From: Stenopsyche tienmushanensis
Lineage: Eukaryota > Arthropoda > Insecta > Trichoptera > Stenopsychidae
Direction of reading: 5' to 3'
Assembly (NCBI GenBank): GCA_008973525.1
Contig: WACJ01000182.1
Location: 372,001 to 436,000, forward strand
DNA length: 64,000 nt
Shown piece by piece: positions 46,076 through 57,349 of the stretch. Made by a program: the position numbers and the translations under genes. Every line of letters begins with the position of its first letter. Positions within the stretch are counted from its first letter, which is position 1. The notes beneath the pieces are model-generated. The model saw nothing but the letters and a program-made list of their open reading frames with translations. It searched no databases and was not told where the DNA came from.

Positions 46076-47196
46076 ATTAAACACTGACAAAATTGTATTT
46101 ATGCCTATGAAACATCATCCGAGCTCTTCTCGGTTCGATCACATTGACATCCATTCAGGATAAGAAAAGACAATGAATATAATTGCATCGTCGTTTAGGC
46201 AATACGTATAACTATTTTGGCGATCGTTATACATCGCAAAAAAAAAAACAAAAAAAAAATCGTACACAAATTGCTTCTGGTCTTATAAGGTATGCCTGAA
46301 ATGCGAAATTTACATGTCGATTATAGATTCAGTTTAAAAGTCCACTTCCTGATATTGCGACATTAATGACCATTGCACAGCGTTTATCTATTTTCAGCAA
46401 CTATCGGATTGAAATTAATGGCAATATGCAAATTCGTAGCTCAATAATAGAAATGTCACGGCTGAAGTTCTGCAAAACGATCGACAGCCTTCGCATTTTT
46501 TGCCTTTCATTGTTTACGTTTAGGCAGGTTGAATGAGCTCGTATTTCTTGTGCGCCCGACAAGACCTGGATTAAGAGATTATAAATTGCAATTAATTAGC
46601 CGATGTTTATGTAGATAATTAAATAAAACATTATTCACAGAATTGTAAGTTTGATAAATAGACGCTGTAGAGAGTGGCTCTAATTAGCGAACTACATCGC
46701 CCACGTTTAGCTCATGTTTCTTCCAACAGAATACATTCGAGAGCCATAATATAACAGAAATCGATAAGATTTTATGGCTGCAGCACTCGTTTAATAATAT
46801 AATTCAATATTTGCTTTTGTGGACCCTAATCCCGTCTTTTTTGTATCGTAAAAGATTCATATGATCGTAATTTGTTTGCCAGGCAACACATTTCAATATC
46901 TTCGTTGAAATTTACATTTGTCTGAATATACCACAGACGATTTATGATTCATCATTGACCCAATGTTATTGAACGACTATATTCTTAGGGGTCAAAATCT
47001 GCATTGCGATTTTTGTACATAACACATGACGTAATCCAAATTTTTAGCAAAGTTTGTTATTACAATTAGCATACCTTAAGTATTTTTAAATATCATGCGC
47101 TATTTATGAGTCGAAATGCTGGTTGAAAAATAGCATAGCTTCTACAATATCAATCTTAACACATTCCCGTCGGTTATCGCGATTATCGCGTTAGAT
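46076..47196. other. Apparently single-copy stretch, no coding signal
   Basis: About 1.1 kb with balanced complexity, no repeat family and no recognisable reading frame. A tract of A interrupted by a single C near 46240 is the only simple repeat. Confidence 0.4.
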
Positions 47197-48962
47197 CATA
47201 GTTTCCCAACCTTTTTCGGGTGGCGAACCCTTTTTATAAAAGTCGTGTGACCCGCGAACCTCATACAAAATGCTCGTCATATCAGACATCAACTCAAGAG
47301 TTGCAGGTGAGTTTTTGTCAACGCTAACCTCATGTCATTCTCAACATTTAATTTATTTCTATCTTTTAAACTAAGAAGAGTTGAAGTTCCACTCTCCCAG
47401 AAATATTTAGACACAATGAAACTAAAACTTGAAAGGCAAGTATCGTCATATTTAGGTATGAATGATACATACCACACCAGAATTGTGTGAGCAATTTTTC
47501 ATTAAACATGTTACATACCGAGGAATCATTCCGCAAATCCAAGAAATCATCTTGTAATTCATCAGGATTGGTAGTTAATTCAAGAAGTAGCAGAAAATCG
47601 ATTTCGTGTCAATGTAGTTTATTTTTATTTAAGCTCAGAGAAGTAACGCTGAAGTACACTTTCAAGGTATTTGAGTAACCAAAAATCTCCTCCTTAAAAT
47701 TTTCATTCATATCGCCTTCAGATTCATCTAACACACTGCAGAGTTTCTCAAACATTGCAATGTTTCCAAGATTTATTTTTTTTCGCCAGTTTTGCAGCTT
47801 GGATAAAAATGCCCTGAGATTATCATGACATGTGATAATATTCGTTTCCTTTCCCTGAAGTTCCAAGTTAAGCTTATTTTGCTGTTCTAACATATCTGCT
47901 GAAATGCTACACTTTTCAGCCAAGATTTGTCGATGAAGTTTACCGAAATATCATGTTTCTCTAGCGCTTCCAGGAACAACTCGATTTCATCTTTCAATTC
48001 AGACACGATTCACAACACTTTCTTTCGACAAGCAGCATACTGTAGTGTAGAAAAGAATAACATCGTGATCTAAATCCATGTCTTTGCATAGCTCTTTAAA
48101 CAAACGGGTGTTGAGAGCTCCAGATTTGATGTAATTTACGATTTTTATCAATGGATGAAATACCTCTTGTAGAGGAGTTAGAAGAGTCTTACTGAAAACG
48201 GCATACCGGTGCACCATCATGCAGTTTGCTTGGGGAGCTACTTCTTTTACATTTTTCTAAAAGCCCGATTTTGTCCCAAGCATAGATGGTGCACCATCAG
48301 TATAAACCCCACACACATTTTTTCCACTTAAATCTTTAATCTCAAAAACGGTATTTATCTTCTCTATAATATCTTCACTTTTTGTAGTAGTTTCAAGTTC
48401 ACTACAAAATAGGAACTGTTTTTTGATATCTTTTGAATGAATATATTTCAATAAAACAAGCAACTGAGAATACGAGCTTACGTCTGTTGATTCATCAACT
48501 TGAAAAGAAGACAATGATGAAACCTCGATTTCATTCAAAAGCTACTATTTAAAATCTAGGTTTTCTTGCTTAGCAATTTCTAATGCGACTTCATATGATG
48601 CTTGCACTGATGCATCCATTGCTGAAAACGATCTGTTCGATCAAGTCTCTAATGTTTGCAACTAGTTTCATGACAACGAAAGAGCTCCAAATCCTTTTTA
48701 GTGTGTTCTGAATGCTTCGTTTCTGAGTCACATTTGAATTTTGAAGGCTTCATGGATTCATGACTGAGAACAAGTTTGCACAATACACATTATGGCTTCT
48801 TTATTTCATTGCTAATCAAGTTAGTATAGTCGAATTTCAGATATTCTTCTGATTACGTATTTTGGTGAATGTTTTTTTTAGTTGACTAAATAAGTTGACA
48901 ACCCCACAGAAAGCCCGTCACAACCCCCTTGGGGGTTGCGACCCCTAGGTTGGGAATCAGTG
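47197..48962 (-). mobile_element. BED-type hAT transposon relic (H1), nearly full length
   Basis: The left end reads CATAGTTTCCCAACCTTTTT, and the right end read in reverse gives CACTGATTCCCAACCTAGG, an imperfect terminal inverted repeat. The eight bases outside are CGTTAGAT (47189-47196) and CGTTCAAT (48963-48970), a 6/8 match that fits the 8-bp target duplication made by hAT enzymes. Inside the right end is GGGGTTGCGACCCC and inside the left GGGTGGCGAACCC, a shared subterminal word. The minus strand carries one transposase relic across the whole element. Confidence 0.85.
47288..48806 (-). pseudogene. hAT transposase relic with BED-like finger (ZBED5/SCAND3-like family)
   Basis: Read from high to low coordinates. 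CVLCKLVLSHESMKPSKFK and SETKHSEH (about 48690-48790) form a degenerate BED zinc finger. The catalytic core follows with FQVDESTDVSSYSQLLVLL (48460-48510), FCSELETTTKSEDI, and CGVYTDGAPSMLGTKSG (DxxT and TDGAxSM boxes). MMVHRYAVFSKTLLTPLQEV (48170-48220) and LNLELQGKETNIITCHDNLR (47800-47880) form the linker and helical region. LRNDSSVCNMFNEKLLTQFW and ESGTSTLLSLKDR with KLNVENDMRLAL (47290-47400) form the hAT dimerisation end. An in-frame TAG at 48257-48259 splits otherwise continuous sequence; frame changes lie near 48001, 47920 and 47480. This is the family that gave domesticated ZBED5 and GTF2IRD2-type proteins in vertebrates; here it is simply a dead transposase. Confidence 0.87.
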
Positions 48963-49539
48963 CGTTCAATCTTTTTTTTAACACGTTCCGTGCCAAGCTA
49001 GAATCGGTGTTGTTTCTCACGGGGCCCAAATTCGATAGTCGGAGCGTAAACAGAAGGAACAGCAATGCAATATTATCATGCACGGAATAAACATAGACGA
49101 CATATGGCACATCTTTTCTCAGGTGTTGTTTTATCTTAAATCGATAAGCTTGACTCTGCCATTAGTCAAATTAACAAAAAAAAAGTGAAGATAAGCAAGT
49201 GCGAACGGACAAGGGTAGGAATGTAAGTTTCGAGGTTGATCTCAAAAAATATTTAGACAGTTGTCATCTGGAATACATTATAGAAAGATATTCGTAAAGT
49301 TAATATTTATAAATCGCAGAAATACGTAACAGTGTGACACTGGATTCTCGTTTCGGAGACTGTTTGATTGACTGACAAATTGTCGATCTCCAGGAAACGA
49401 AAAAAAAATGTAAAAAAGGTTGCAAGATATTTTTCTAACTGTCCAAAATCACATCATATGTGTTTGAATCATTTTAATTAATAGTTGGTAACATAATATA
49501 AAGTTATATTTTACTTCAAACATAATTTTATGTATAGTA

Positions 49540-49946
49540 GACCCATCCCTTGCTTAACACGATACTCGCTTAACACGGTTTCAGTTTCGGTGAAAAAAAA
49601 TGTGTTTCAACTCTTCAAATGACCGATTTTTTAAACGACGACGGAGTATAATAGAAAATTTAATTGAAAGTAGTAGTGATAATGATATTCAGCCCATAAA
49701 TAAAAAGAAAATGTCAATATTAATATCCTCTAGTGATAGTGACACTGAATAATATATTTTATCCGTATCATTATATATCAATAAATTTTCATAAGTTCCA
49801 CCTACCTGTTTTTTTTTAATATCTTTAAAAAAAACCTATTCCCTCTTTTTCATACATTTTTTAGTCTCGCTTAATACGATTTCGCTTACTTTCGAGCACG
49901 GCGATCCTAGCAGAACCTATCTTCCGTGTTAAGCGAGAGATGGGTG
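49540..49946 (+). mobile_element. TA-flanked element Q nested in P
   Basis: The left end GACCCATCCCTTGCTTAACA and the right end read in reverse, CACCCATCTCTCGCTTAACA, form a terminal inverted repeat with TA at 49538-49539 and 49947-49948. The words CGCTTAACACGG and CGCTTAATACG recur inside each end. Lies wholly within P, so it inserted later. TA duplication and small size suggest a Tc1/mariner/pogo-type non-autonomous element. Confidence 0.78.
49600..49752 (+). pseudogene. Short Ser/Asp-rich open frame in Q, possible transposase tail
   Basis: A 50-codon frame begins MCFNSSNDRFFKRRRSIIEN, has IESSSDNDIQP, and ends ILISSSDSDTE before TAA. A basic segment is followed by two acidic serine clusters that resemble CK2-type sites. 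This style is common at the C-terminus of pogo/Tigger transposases, so the frame may be the last piece left by an internal deletion. It has no catalytic residues; the functional reading is inference. Confidence 0.35.
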
Positions 49947-50559
49947 TATATGTATATTTTAGTTATTTTAATTTTATGTCTTTATATGTTATATATAAAC
50001 ATATATTTTTTATATTCTGTTTATTTTATATTTGCATGTGCTAATTCCATTAAATAGAAAATAAATAACTTGTTAAATCGTATTTAAATGGAGGAAGAAA
50101 ACGTCCACTGCAATCATGCGACGGGGCCCGTGCGGGGGAACGCCCGTCAACCGTAAACACGCGACGCGGCACGGAACGTGTTAATACGCACATGTGTGTT
50201 TATTAATGTAACATAACTAGTGAGTATTTTTGAAAATAATCTACATTGCGTTTTTTGGATAGCAACAATTTCCAGTTGGCATTTGAGAAACAAATAAGGA
50301 TGTTAATCTGATATGAAAAATTCATGAAATTTATAAATGTAAATATATTTCAATCAGCAATACATAAGTAACATTTAGAAGAAGATGAAGCTAATTCCGA
50401 AGTAACTCAAACTAATTATCTTGAGCTCAATTATACAGAAAATGTGATTAATGATCACGTTTTTATAACCTAAAACTATATATAAAATCAAATTTTCTTT
50501 CTTATTTTCTTATTTCAACTGTAGATGTCTGAAGTAGCATTTCCTCTTTAATTTTTTAA

Positions 50560-50665
50560 AATGCGAACCTCTCTTGTGTAAATTAATTATTTTGGCGGTC
50601 CTATTCCCTGGCTGGCATGGCCCCCTGACCTGACACCACTGAATTTCTTTGTTGTAAACCGACAT
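50560..50665 (+). pseudogene. Transposase scrap related to the family C array
   Basis: The plus strand encodes IPWLAWPPDLTPLNFFVV (about 50610-50663), the same block as the 65-bp units in C0 and C1. It is preceded by ACCTCTCTTGTGTAAATTAA, which in C0 and C1 also precedes the array. The array units there run in the opposite direction relative to that word, so this single copy is arranged differently. Confidence 0.6.
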
Positions 50666-52690
50666 AAGCACCATACACATGTGGTACCATCGGCTAATAA
50701 CGGACGGCAAGATATGATACAAATGCTGCATCATCGATCATTATAATTTTTAATCACAAATACATATTATTTATTATTATTATAGTAGTCGTCTGGAACC
50801 TGACGTATTAGCGAGGGGCTGGATTTTGTAAACACGCGCAGTAATTGGTTTCATTTATGAAAATGTTTTGTATTCGATACAAATCCCGAAAAAGGAGAAT
50901 TCGCTTTATTGTTATAAGACTTTAATTAATGAATTTTGTAAATATGAGCGATAATTCCATATCAAAATTTGATACTAATTAGTTAGAGACGATTCGAGCT
51001 CCGAGTAAACCGGGCATTAAATTATAAAGTTGTATTAGATTTCATCTCGCTTTTGTTCGCGTACAATGTGCCTTTTGATAATGAAAACAACGCGGGCCGC
51101 ATGCGAGGCCATTAATTTTACCGGGCCCAAAATTTCATTCGTCCGCGAACATTTCACATTAATTGCAGGTAGAAAAACAAACTATTCGTCCGCCCACATA
51201 CGATCGTCATTCTTGTTTTCAGCACTGCTGCAAGTCGAATGCTCATTGTTAACGGAGTGTACAGATGAAAAATGATCCTCATTGTGCTTTCTGTTGTTCA
51301 TGATGAAAGTGGATATTCGAGGAGTGGCTCTGAAACTATTAACCTCTTTCGGGCCGCGATCGTATTATTCTGCTCATAATTAACTCGTCGCTTTATGTTA
51401 CGCACAGGTCGGCGCAAAAGTCGCGCCACGGGGGCTCGCTTTTAATTAATATGTAAAATATTCACGCAGACTTCGATAGATCCGAACTTTTGTATGGGGC
51501 AATATGTAAATGGGTATTATTTGGCGAGTTGCGTCACACTGATTTGTATGCGGGGCTTTAAACAATAAAATTATTATTTTAATCTAAATTTCGGCGAGAA
51601 TCGCCCGGGTATGATAAACAGGGCCGGACAATCAACAGGGGATTGTATTAAATTACATCGGAAGACAATGGCGGACTGGCAATATTTCACGTTTTATGGT
51701 CGTTATTTCCCCACTAAAGTATACCTTTTACGCAATAAGAACCAAAAGTTTATTGCGAGAATGGCGGAGAAGCGAGATGGGAGAGAACTTGTGCAACCCA
51801 ATAACGTAGTTGTCTCCAACCATTGGGACTGACTTCAAATCAATCTAAACAATTAAATAAACAGCCAATTTAAGTAAAATGACTATTTATACAATAAAAA
51901 ATGCTCACTTATAACAGCGACTCAATGGGTGCCGCTACCTCAACCTTTTTTTCCCTGTGATGTATTTATTACAACTAAACTCTAATTTAATAATGGTTTT
52001 TAAGTCACTTTTTCATATGATGTACCAAATACATATCATCGGAGCGCGTGGGTGTTTTTAGCACAGTAAGGGAAAGGTTAATTTAATTAAAAGCATCGCC
52101 GTGGGCTGATGCTGAGATGAAGAGCTACTCCAAGGTGCATTCACTCCTCAGTAACGCAGGCTCTGCTATTTCAGCATTGCTCCGACTTACGACGGTATTC
52201 AGTCCCTTTGGAGTGGGCGTGGTTTTTTATCATCTACTACTCATTAACTTCAAACTCTCCCTGACGAATGGACAAATATGTTTAAAGATCAACTTTATTA
52301 TCCCTTCATATTTATTAAGAAATATTGCCTTAAATTAAGCTTGTGTATTATAAGTGGGAATATTTCGCGGTAATCTTTGTATCTTTGTATGGTGAACAGA
52401 TTCTTTATTCTCTCTGGGGAGCCTTGCGGACTAGTTGTGTCTAATTGTTGGCGTGCAAACTTCATTTGCCACCATCATGTTTAGTTTCGAGTAAATTTTG
52501 TGTTACATTTGCATAATCTGAAAGTCTCTACTTCATGATCGTCGTCCTAATCAAATGGTAAATAAGTTGAATTATTAAAGATCACAATGTTTTAATTGTT
52601 TCCTTCTTTTATTGGGGATTCCTCCTTTTAGGCGCTGTTGAATGAGTGAAAATAAAGAGCCCCTTCTATAGACGTAAAATAAAGGAATCC
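50666..52690. other. Apparently single-copy stretch, no coding signal
   Basis: From about 50990 to 51840 GC is higher and complexity is good, with words such as CGCGCCACGGGGGCTCGC and GTCGGCGCAAAAG. Open frames at 51066-51275 and 51611-51832 have no domain. The segment may hold regulatory or otherwise conserved noncoding DNA but the sequence alone cannot show that. Confidence 0.4.
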
Positions 52691-52960
52691 GTCGTATGCT
52701 GCGAGGTCATGTCAAGGCTGCGGAGCCCCATCGATACTGAGAAGTGCGAACACCCCCGTCCTTATAGTCCTTCCAGTCGAAGCCCTTCAGGCTAAGATGA
52801 GAGGTGCACGGGCGCATCCAGCCCTCGGACTACCCCAGGATTCGAGACATCCCTCATGGTGAGCTGCATGAGGCAGCCACGACGAAGATAACGGGTCCCT
52901 GGAGACGACGAGGGATTAAAACGCAACAGGATTATTGTGAAATTAATTAAAATACCTTTT
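52691..52960. other. GC-rich block, likely retroelement end
   Basis: About 230 bases of GC-rich sequence (for example GGACTACCCCAGGATTCGAG and GCATGAGGCAGCCACGACGA) ending in GACGAGGGATTAAAACGCAA. The sharp change of composition and position next to a long hairpin suggest a mobile element end. I cannot assign it. Confidence 0.35.
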
Positions 52961-52964
52961 ATGA

Positions 52965-53022
52965 TAGTTTGGTAGGTGTGGTATGAGATCCTTCTCATAC
53001 CATCACCACAGCTACCAAACTA
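52965..53022 (+). repeat. Long imperfect hairpin
   Basis: TAGTTTGGTAGGTGTGGTAT, GAGA (52965-52988) pairs with TCTCATACCATCACCACAGC, TACCAAACTA (52993-53022), with one mismatch and a small bulge and only four bases between the arms. It lies at the edge of the GC-rich block. Confidence 0.8.
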
Positions 53023-54789
53023 CATACCAATCTGTCATAGTATGGGTGATAATACTATCTAATGGGCTATGAAGCACTAATTCATCAAAATATCCTGGGT
53101 ATATGTGAGTTCAATTGGTTCAACACAACATTAACAACATTACAAATATTATCTTATTTTCTTATTGAAATTTAATTCGATTTTTTTGCTAGCTGTAATT
53201 TTTTTCAGAAACTTAAATTAACATATCAAGTGTTGTAATAGTAGTATAGATCCTGAACTTGTAATAATGTTTCGGGTTCATTCTGAGAAAAAAATACCAT
53301 ACCAACAAATATCAAAGATCTAATATATGAATGCATATTTTCCATTGATCAATCAAAGTTTTCTTGGTTTTCTGCTTCTGTGAAATTAAGTACTGAAATT
53401 ATTGTTAAAATTTGAAATGGGAATCCACCACAAAAAAAATCTCCCATATTTAATTGGAATTCACTAAAGTTATTTAATCTAAGTGACTTTTATGGCCACA
53501 ATTGAATCGTATTGATGTATCTGACACCAATTTAAAAATTGTAAATTTGAGATGAAGATTTAATTAATAAAACATGTCTGATTTGTCATTTTGAAAGTCG
53601 ATCATAAGATTGTTCCTAAGCGTGTTTGTAAATCTGGCTCGTGTCTTCGATCGGTTCTGTATCATTGTTGAAATTTAAAACCAGTATTAAAACGATCACG
53701 ACGCTTTTATGAGCCAATGGTTAACGACCGCTGAAGATCACTTGACTGCTTAAATTTTGCGAAAGGCATAATAATCGTCGTCGAGCCTATCTGCTTGCAT
53801 TATTCTACGAAAAGGTAGATTTGATCGACAAACTGTACGTTTATTGGTAGGACAGCATCAACGATATTATTCTTAATGGCCTCATGCCAAAACTCCTCTG
53901 GACTGCCATAAAACAGAGAAAATGCTAGAGGTTAAACTTAAACTGCCGAAATGCTGAAGCAAGAAACGACTTAACTTGCGAGCGAATTGAAATAAATGGA
54001 CGCAAGTTTCTTTGTTCGGAACGGCGTATGTGTGCGTCTTGGGGTTTAGGTTATTCTTCATTTGCTTAGATATTTTTCAATTTCATTGCCAAATTTTTCA
54101 TCGTTATGCACAACGGTTGTGTTTTTTATTTATACATATTTTTGATTTTATTATTTTCAGCCATATAAAATCAATTGGCCTTTGTAGTCTGCTCATTTCA
54201 TAGGGAAAAAAAAACGTTTGTTGTAGAATAATCTTTAAATCATCTTTTGAATACAACTGTTTTAACGTTTTTAATATCCGCTCTTTAAAAAATAGTTTTA
54301 TCTTAAGTGCACGTAGTAAAGGGAATCAGCTATCGTTTAATGTGAAAATATTTTAGGCTTTATTATGGGCTTTCTTGTCATCGTAAAATAAATAATAGTC
54401 TCATCATAAAACCATTCAGCATCGTGAGAACTCTTTAATAGTCGTATTGTATTCGTAGTCAGAAGAAAATCAACACTTGAAGCCTTCAAATTTATACTCG
54501 AATTTGGTCTGAAAACATAATTTGTGTCAGGAATTTGCAGTCTACCAAGCTCTTAACGTTGCGGACATTAATAATAATTTTAGAAACTTAAATAATTGTA
54601 TGTAAAGGCATTAAATTAAAATATACAAAGCTGCTGTTCTGTCTACAAGTAGTTTACGTTAATTATTGTTAAATAAATGTCGTCTACTTTCGATACAAGG
54701 TGACTAGGGTTTCGGTAGACGTAGCTAAAGTTCTAGCGCAGAAACTTGATTGAAGTATTGCAACTTTCAAATTATTACAATTTTAAGTA
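53023..54789. other. Intergenic stretch, no supported gene
   Basis: Between about 53580 and 54010 the sequence is a little more coding-like in composition but all frames carry stops and no family is recognisable. The remainder is AT-rich. Confidence 0.4.
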
Positions 54790-55172
54790 AACTTAAACCT
54801 TTTTTTATGCGGTAGATGCATTCCGCAGAAAATCGCACAAAAAAGCTATGACTTACATAGAAAAGTTATATAAAATATATCCAAAATCTCATCCATGAAG
54901 ACATTACTGGGGGTCCGCGAGAATATAAACAATGTTTTTTGGCTTTATTTTGTTACAGTTTTATTTATTTTTTAAATAGTTAAAAAATACATTTTGACAC
55001 AAATCTGGTAGGAATAATAGAGGGTTATATAGAAAAGATTCGTACCCAGTTTTAAGTTAATTAATTAACTAAAACTTGAATTATGATGTCAACCGTGTTG
55101 AAAATTGTTTTAAAAGAAACCGCATAACTTCGAAATCGCACAAAAATAGTCGCACAAAAAGAGGTTTGAGTG
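54790..55172 (-). mobile_element. Family D element, copy D4 (inverted, short)
   Basis: Begins AACTTAAACCTTTTTTTATG, CGGTAGATGCATTCCGCAG and ends GTCGCACAAAAAGAGGTTTG, AGTG with TA at 55173-55174. At 383 bp the interior is deleted. A GGGGGTCCGCGAGAATATAA stretch at about 54910 resembles the hAT end at 25634 and may be an insertion remnant. Confidence 0.74.
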
Positions 55173-56830
55173 TAAATGTAATATTTATTATAAGCAGCTT
55201 CAAAATATTTCAAAAAAAAAACTTAACCATTTACATCAACATTTGGTTAATACAGATTATTTAAAAGCCAATTATTTTTGTGTGAGATTTAAAATGTTTT
55301 TATGACGCAATTAAAAGTATTTCAAGGGGTTGTCTTTGTCAATGAAAGTAGTTGTTTTAATGACTTTACAACCCTAATATGAACATATGCTTTCGAATGA
55401 AGAAAGTCTTTCAGGAGTTAATACCATCATCTATATTACAAGGCAAAAAACAACCTTTTTTTGGTGGTTTTTATAGCGTCATTAAAAGTTATCACTCTCT
55501 GAATGTTTTTAGACTTGGGGATCAGAGATGGAATTTTAATAAAATGAAATATTCCAAATCCAATTGCTTTGTATATTAAAAATATGCTCATATAAATGTT
55601 TGTAAATATTATAAATTTTATGAATGAAGTGTGTCATATATTTATTTAAAATTATATAGCCTAGTCTATATAATTTTATTATAAGTCTATTAAGCACACA
55701 TTTACTAATCTTATACCTTTTGTAATTTGATTCCATGACATTTAAGATGGAATCTTTTGGAAGTCAATATACAGTACCTGGTAACAAAACCAAAAAATAT
55801 TTTACAACACTCAATAATTTAACAATTAAGTATGTATAAAATCTTGATCACTATTTTGGCTACAGGTTTAAAATTCATCAAGATTGATAAACAGTCCCTT
55901 ATTTTAGACATAAATATCAATGAATGATTTTTTTTAAATAATAAGTACGCATTTTGTAAAAGCAAAACGTTTATCGAGAATGAATCTGACAGCGAAAGTG
56001 ATTTGGCAGTAAACATTGTGCTAAATTAAAACCTGAATGGCAGAATTCAAAACGCTGTCAGTTATTTTCAACGTTTATTCAATCGTCAATAGTTTGTTGT
56101 CTCATAAAAGTAATTTTACCTTGACTGCAATGACAAAATGACAACTGTCCGTATGCCGTCAAAAAGCTTTAAAACATATAATTTAAAACACTGTTAAGAT
56201 GTACTTGTATGATCATAAAGATAGTGTAATTCGGTAGGTTATTTGCAACGAACCAAGTAGCAGTTGTTGGATGATTTATGCCTTAAAAGTCATAAATCTG
56301 AATTCATGCAGCCTGGACCTAAAGTGCATGCTATAAAAATAATACAAAATCCATTAGGACCGTAAAATGTTAATGCATTTTTCGTATCTTGCTGGAAAAA
56401 AAATAAGAAACCTTGCCTTTTCTCGTTGATGGCTTCTCACAAAGAAGTAATTGAGCGGATGTGAATTTGTCCTGTTGTAGTAGTCTACTGTAGTCATTAT
56501 TCTAACTATGAAAGCCCTTTATCAATCTTCTTAACGGAGTTTAAACTTTTTTTTGTATGAGTAATGCTTGGCCATTGCTCCCTTAGCAGTGATTTCGCCA
56601 AATCAGGATCATTGGGAACAATCTTAGATTAAACATAATCATATTCATTTTTTCATAATTATGCCCCAAAAAATTCTGGTATTATATTTTTCCACGTGCT
56701 TTCAAAATATTCGTTCATTGTGTGTTGGAAATTGTTTACCGTCTGAATTCTAGAGCTCAAAACGTTACGAAGGATCGAATAAAGTTAAAAAAATTAACAG
56801 GCGTTTTAATATCTCTGCTAAAAATAAATA
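55173..56830. other. AT-rich stretch without recognised gene
   Basis: No repeat family, coding pattern or RNA gene seen. Confidence 0.45.
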
Positions 56831-57349
56831 CAAGGAATATCCCGAAAGTAAGTGTACTGTGACAATAACGGGCTATGGTTTTTTAATTTTTTTAAGGGTT
56901 GGCCATACTCAGTGGTAAAGAGCAAATCATGGCCTCGGTGTTTTGGGATCTAAAGGCATCATTTGGTCGAATCATTTCTGCCTCACAGAGAGATCGTCAA
57001 TATACAACGACATTGTGAGATTTAAAAAAAACTCAAAGGAAGCATTCAAAACAAAAGGAGAGATATGCTAACGAAAGGAGAGTATATGTTGCACGACAAC
57101 GCCCGTCCTCACACAGTCTTAGCCACAGAACTTAGCCACCAGCAGATTGGTGGAATTAAATTTTTAACCGACGAACAAGTGCAGAAATAGGTGTTGAAGT
57201 GGGGGAAGGAGCTGGCGGGAGAGTTCTTCGAGGAGGGCATAAAGATGCTTGTGCCACGGTCTATCAATAATATCCTGTATTTTCTTTCAAATACACTTTT
57301 TCTAAAAAAGTATAAAAATTTAGTACACTTACTTTCGGGATACTGCTCG
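56831..57349 (+). mobile_element. Mariner-like element, family F, copy F2 (internally deleted)
   Basis: Left repeat CAAGGAATATCCCGAAAGTA, right repeat TACTTTCGGGATACTGCTCG, with TA at 56829-56830 and 57350-57351. It is 519 bp long. Plus-strand coding traces are VFWDLKASFG, a basic segment, MLHDNARPHTV with the second catalytic aspartate (about 57086-57117), then QQIGGIKFLTDEQVQK, a stop, and KWGKELAGEFFEEGIKMLV. The first aspartate block and the APSD block are deleted. F1 and F2 thus keep complementary parts. Confidence 0.85.

Larger units (their letters stand above)
48982..50180 (+). mobile_element. TTAA-flanked piggyBac-like element P (non-coding)
   Basis: TTAA at 48978-48981 is followed by CACGTTCCGTGCC. 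At the far end GGCACGGAACGTG is followed by TTAA at 50181-50184. The two ends are perfect 13-bp inverted repeats at exact TTAA sites, the signature of piggyBac-type insertion. Subterminal GGGGCCC words occur near both ends (about 49020 and 50124). No transposase is visible in it. The 407-bp element Q is inserted at its centre. It lies only 19 bases from the H1 right end. Confidence 0.8.
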
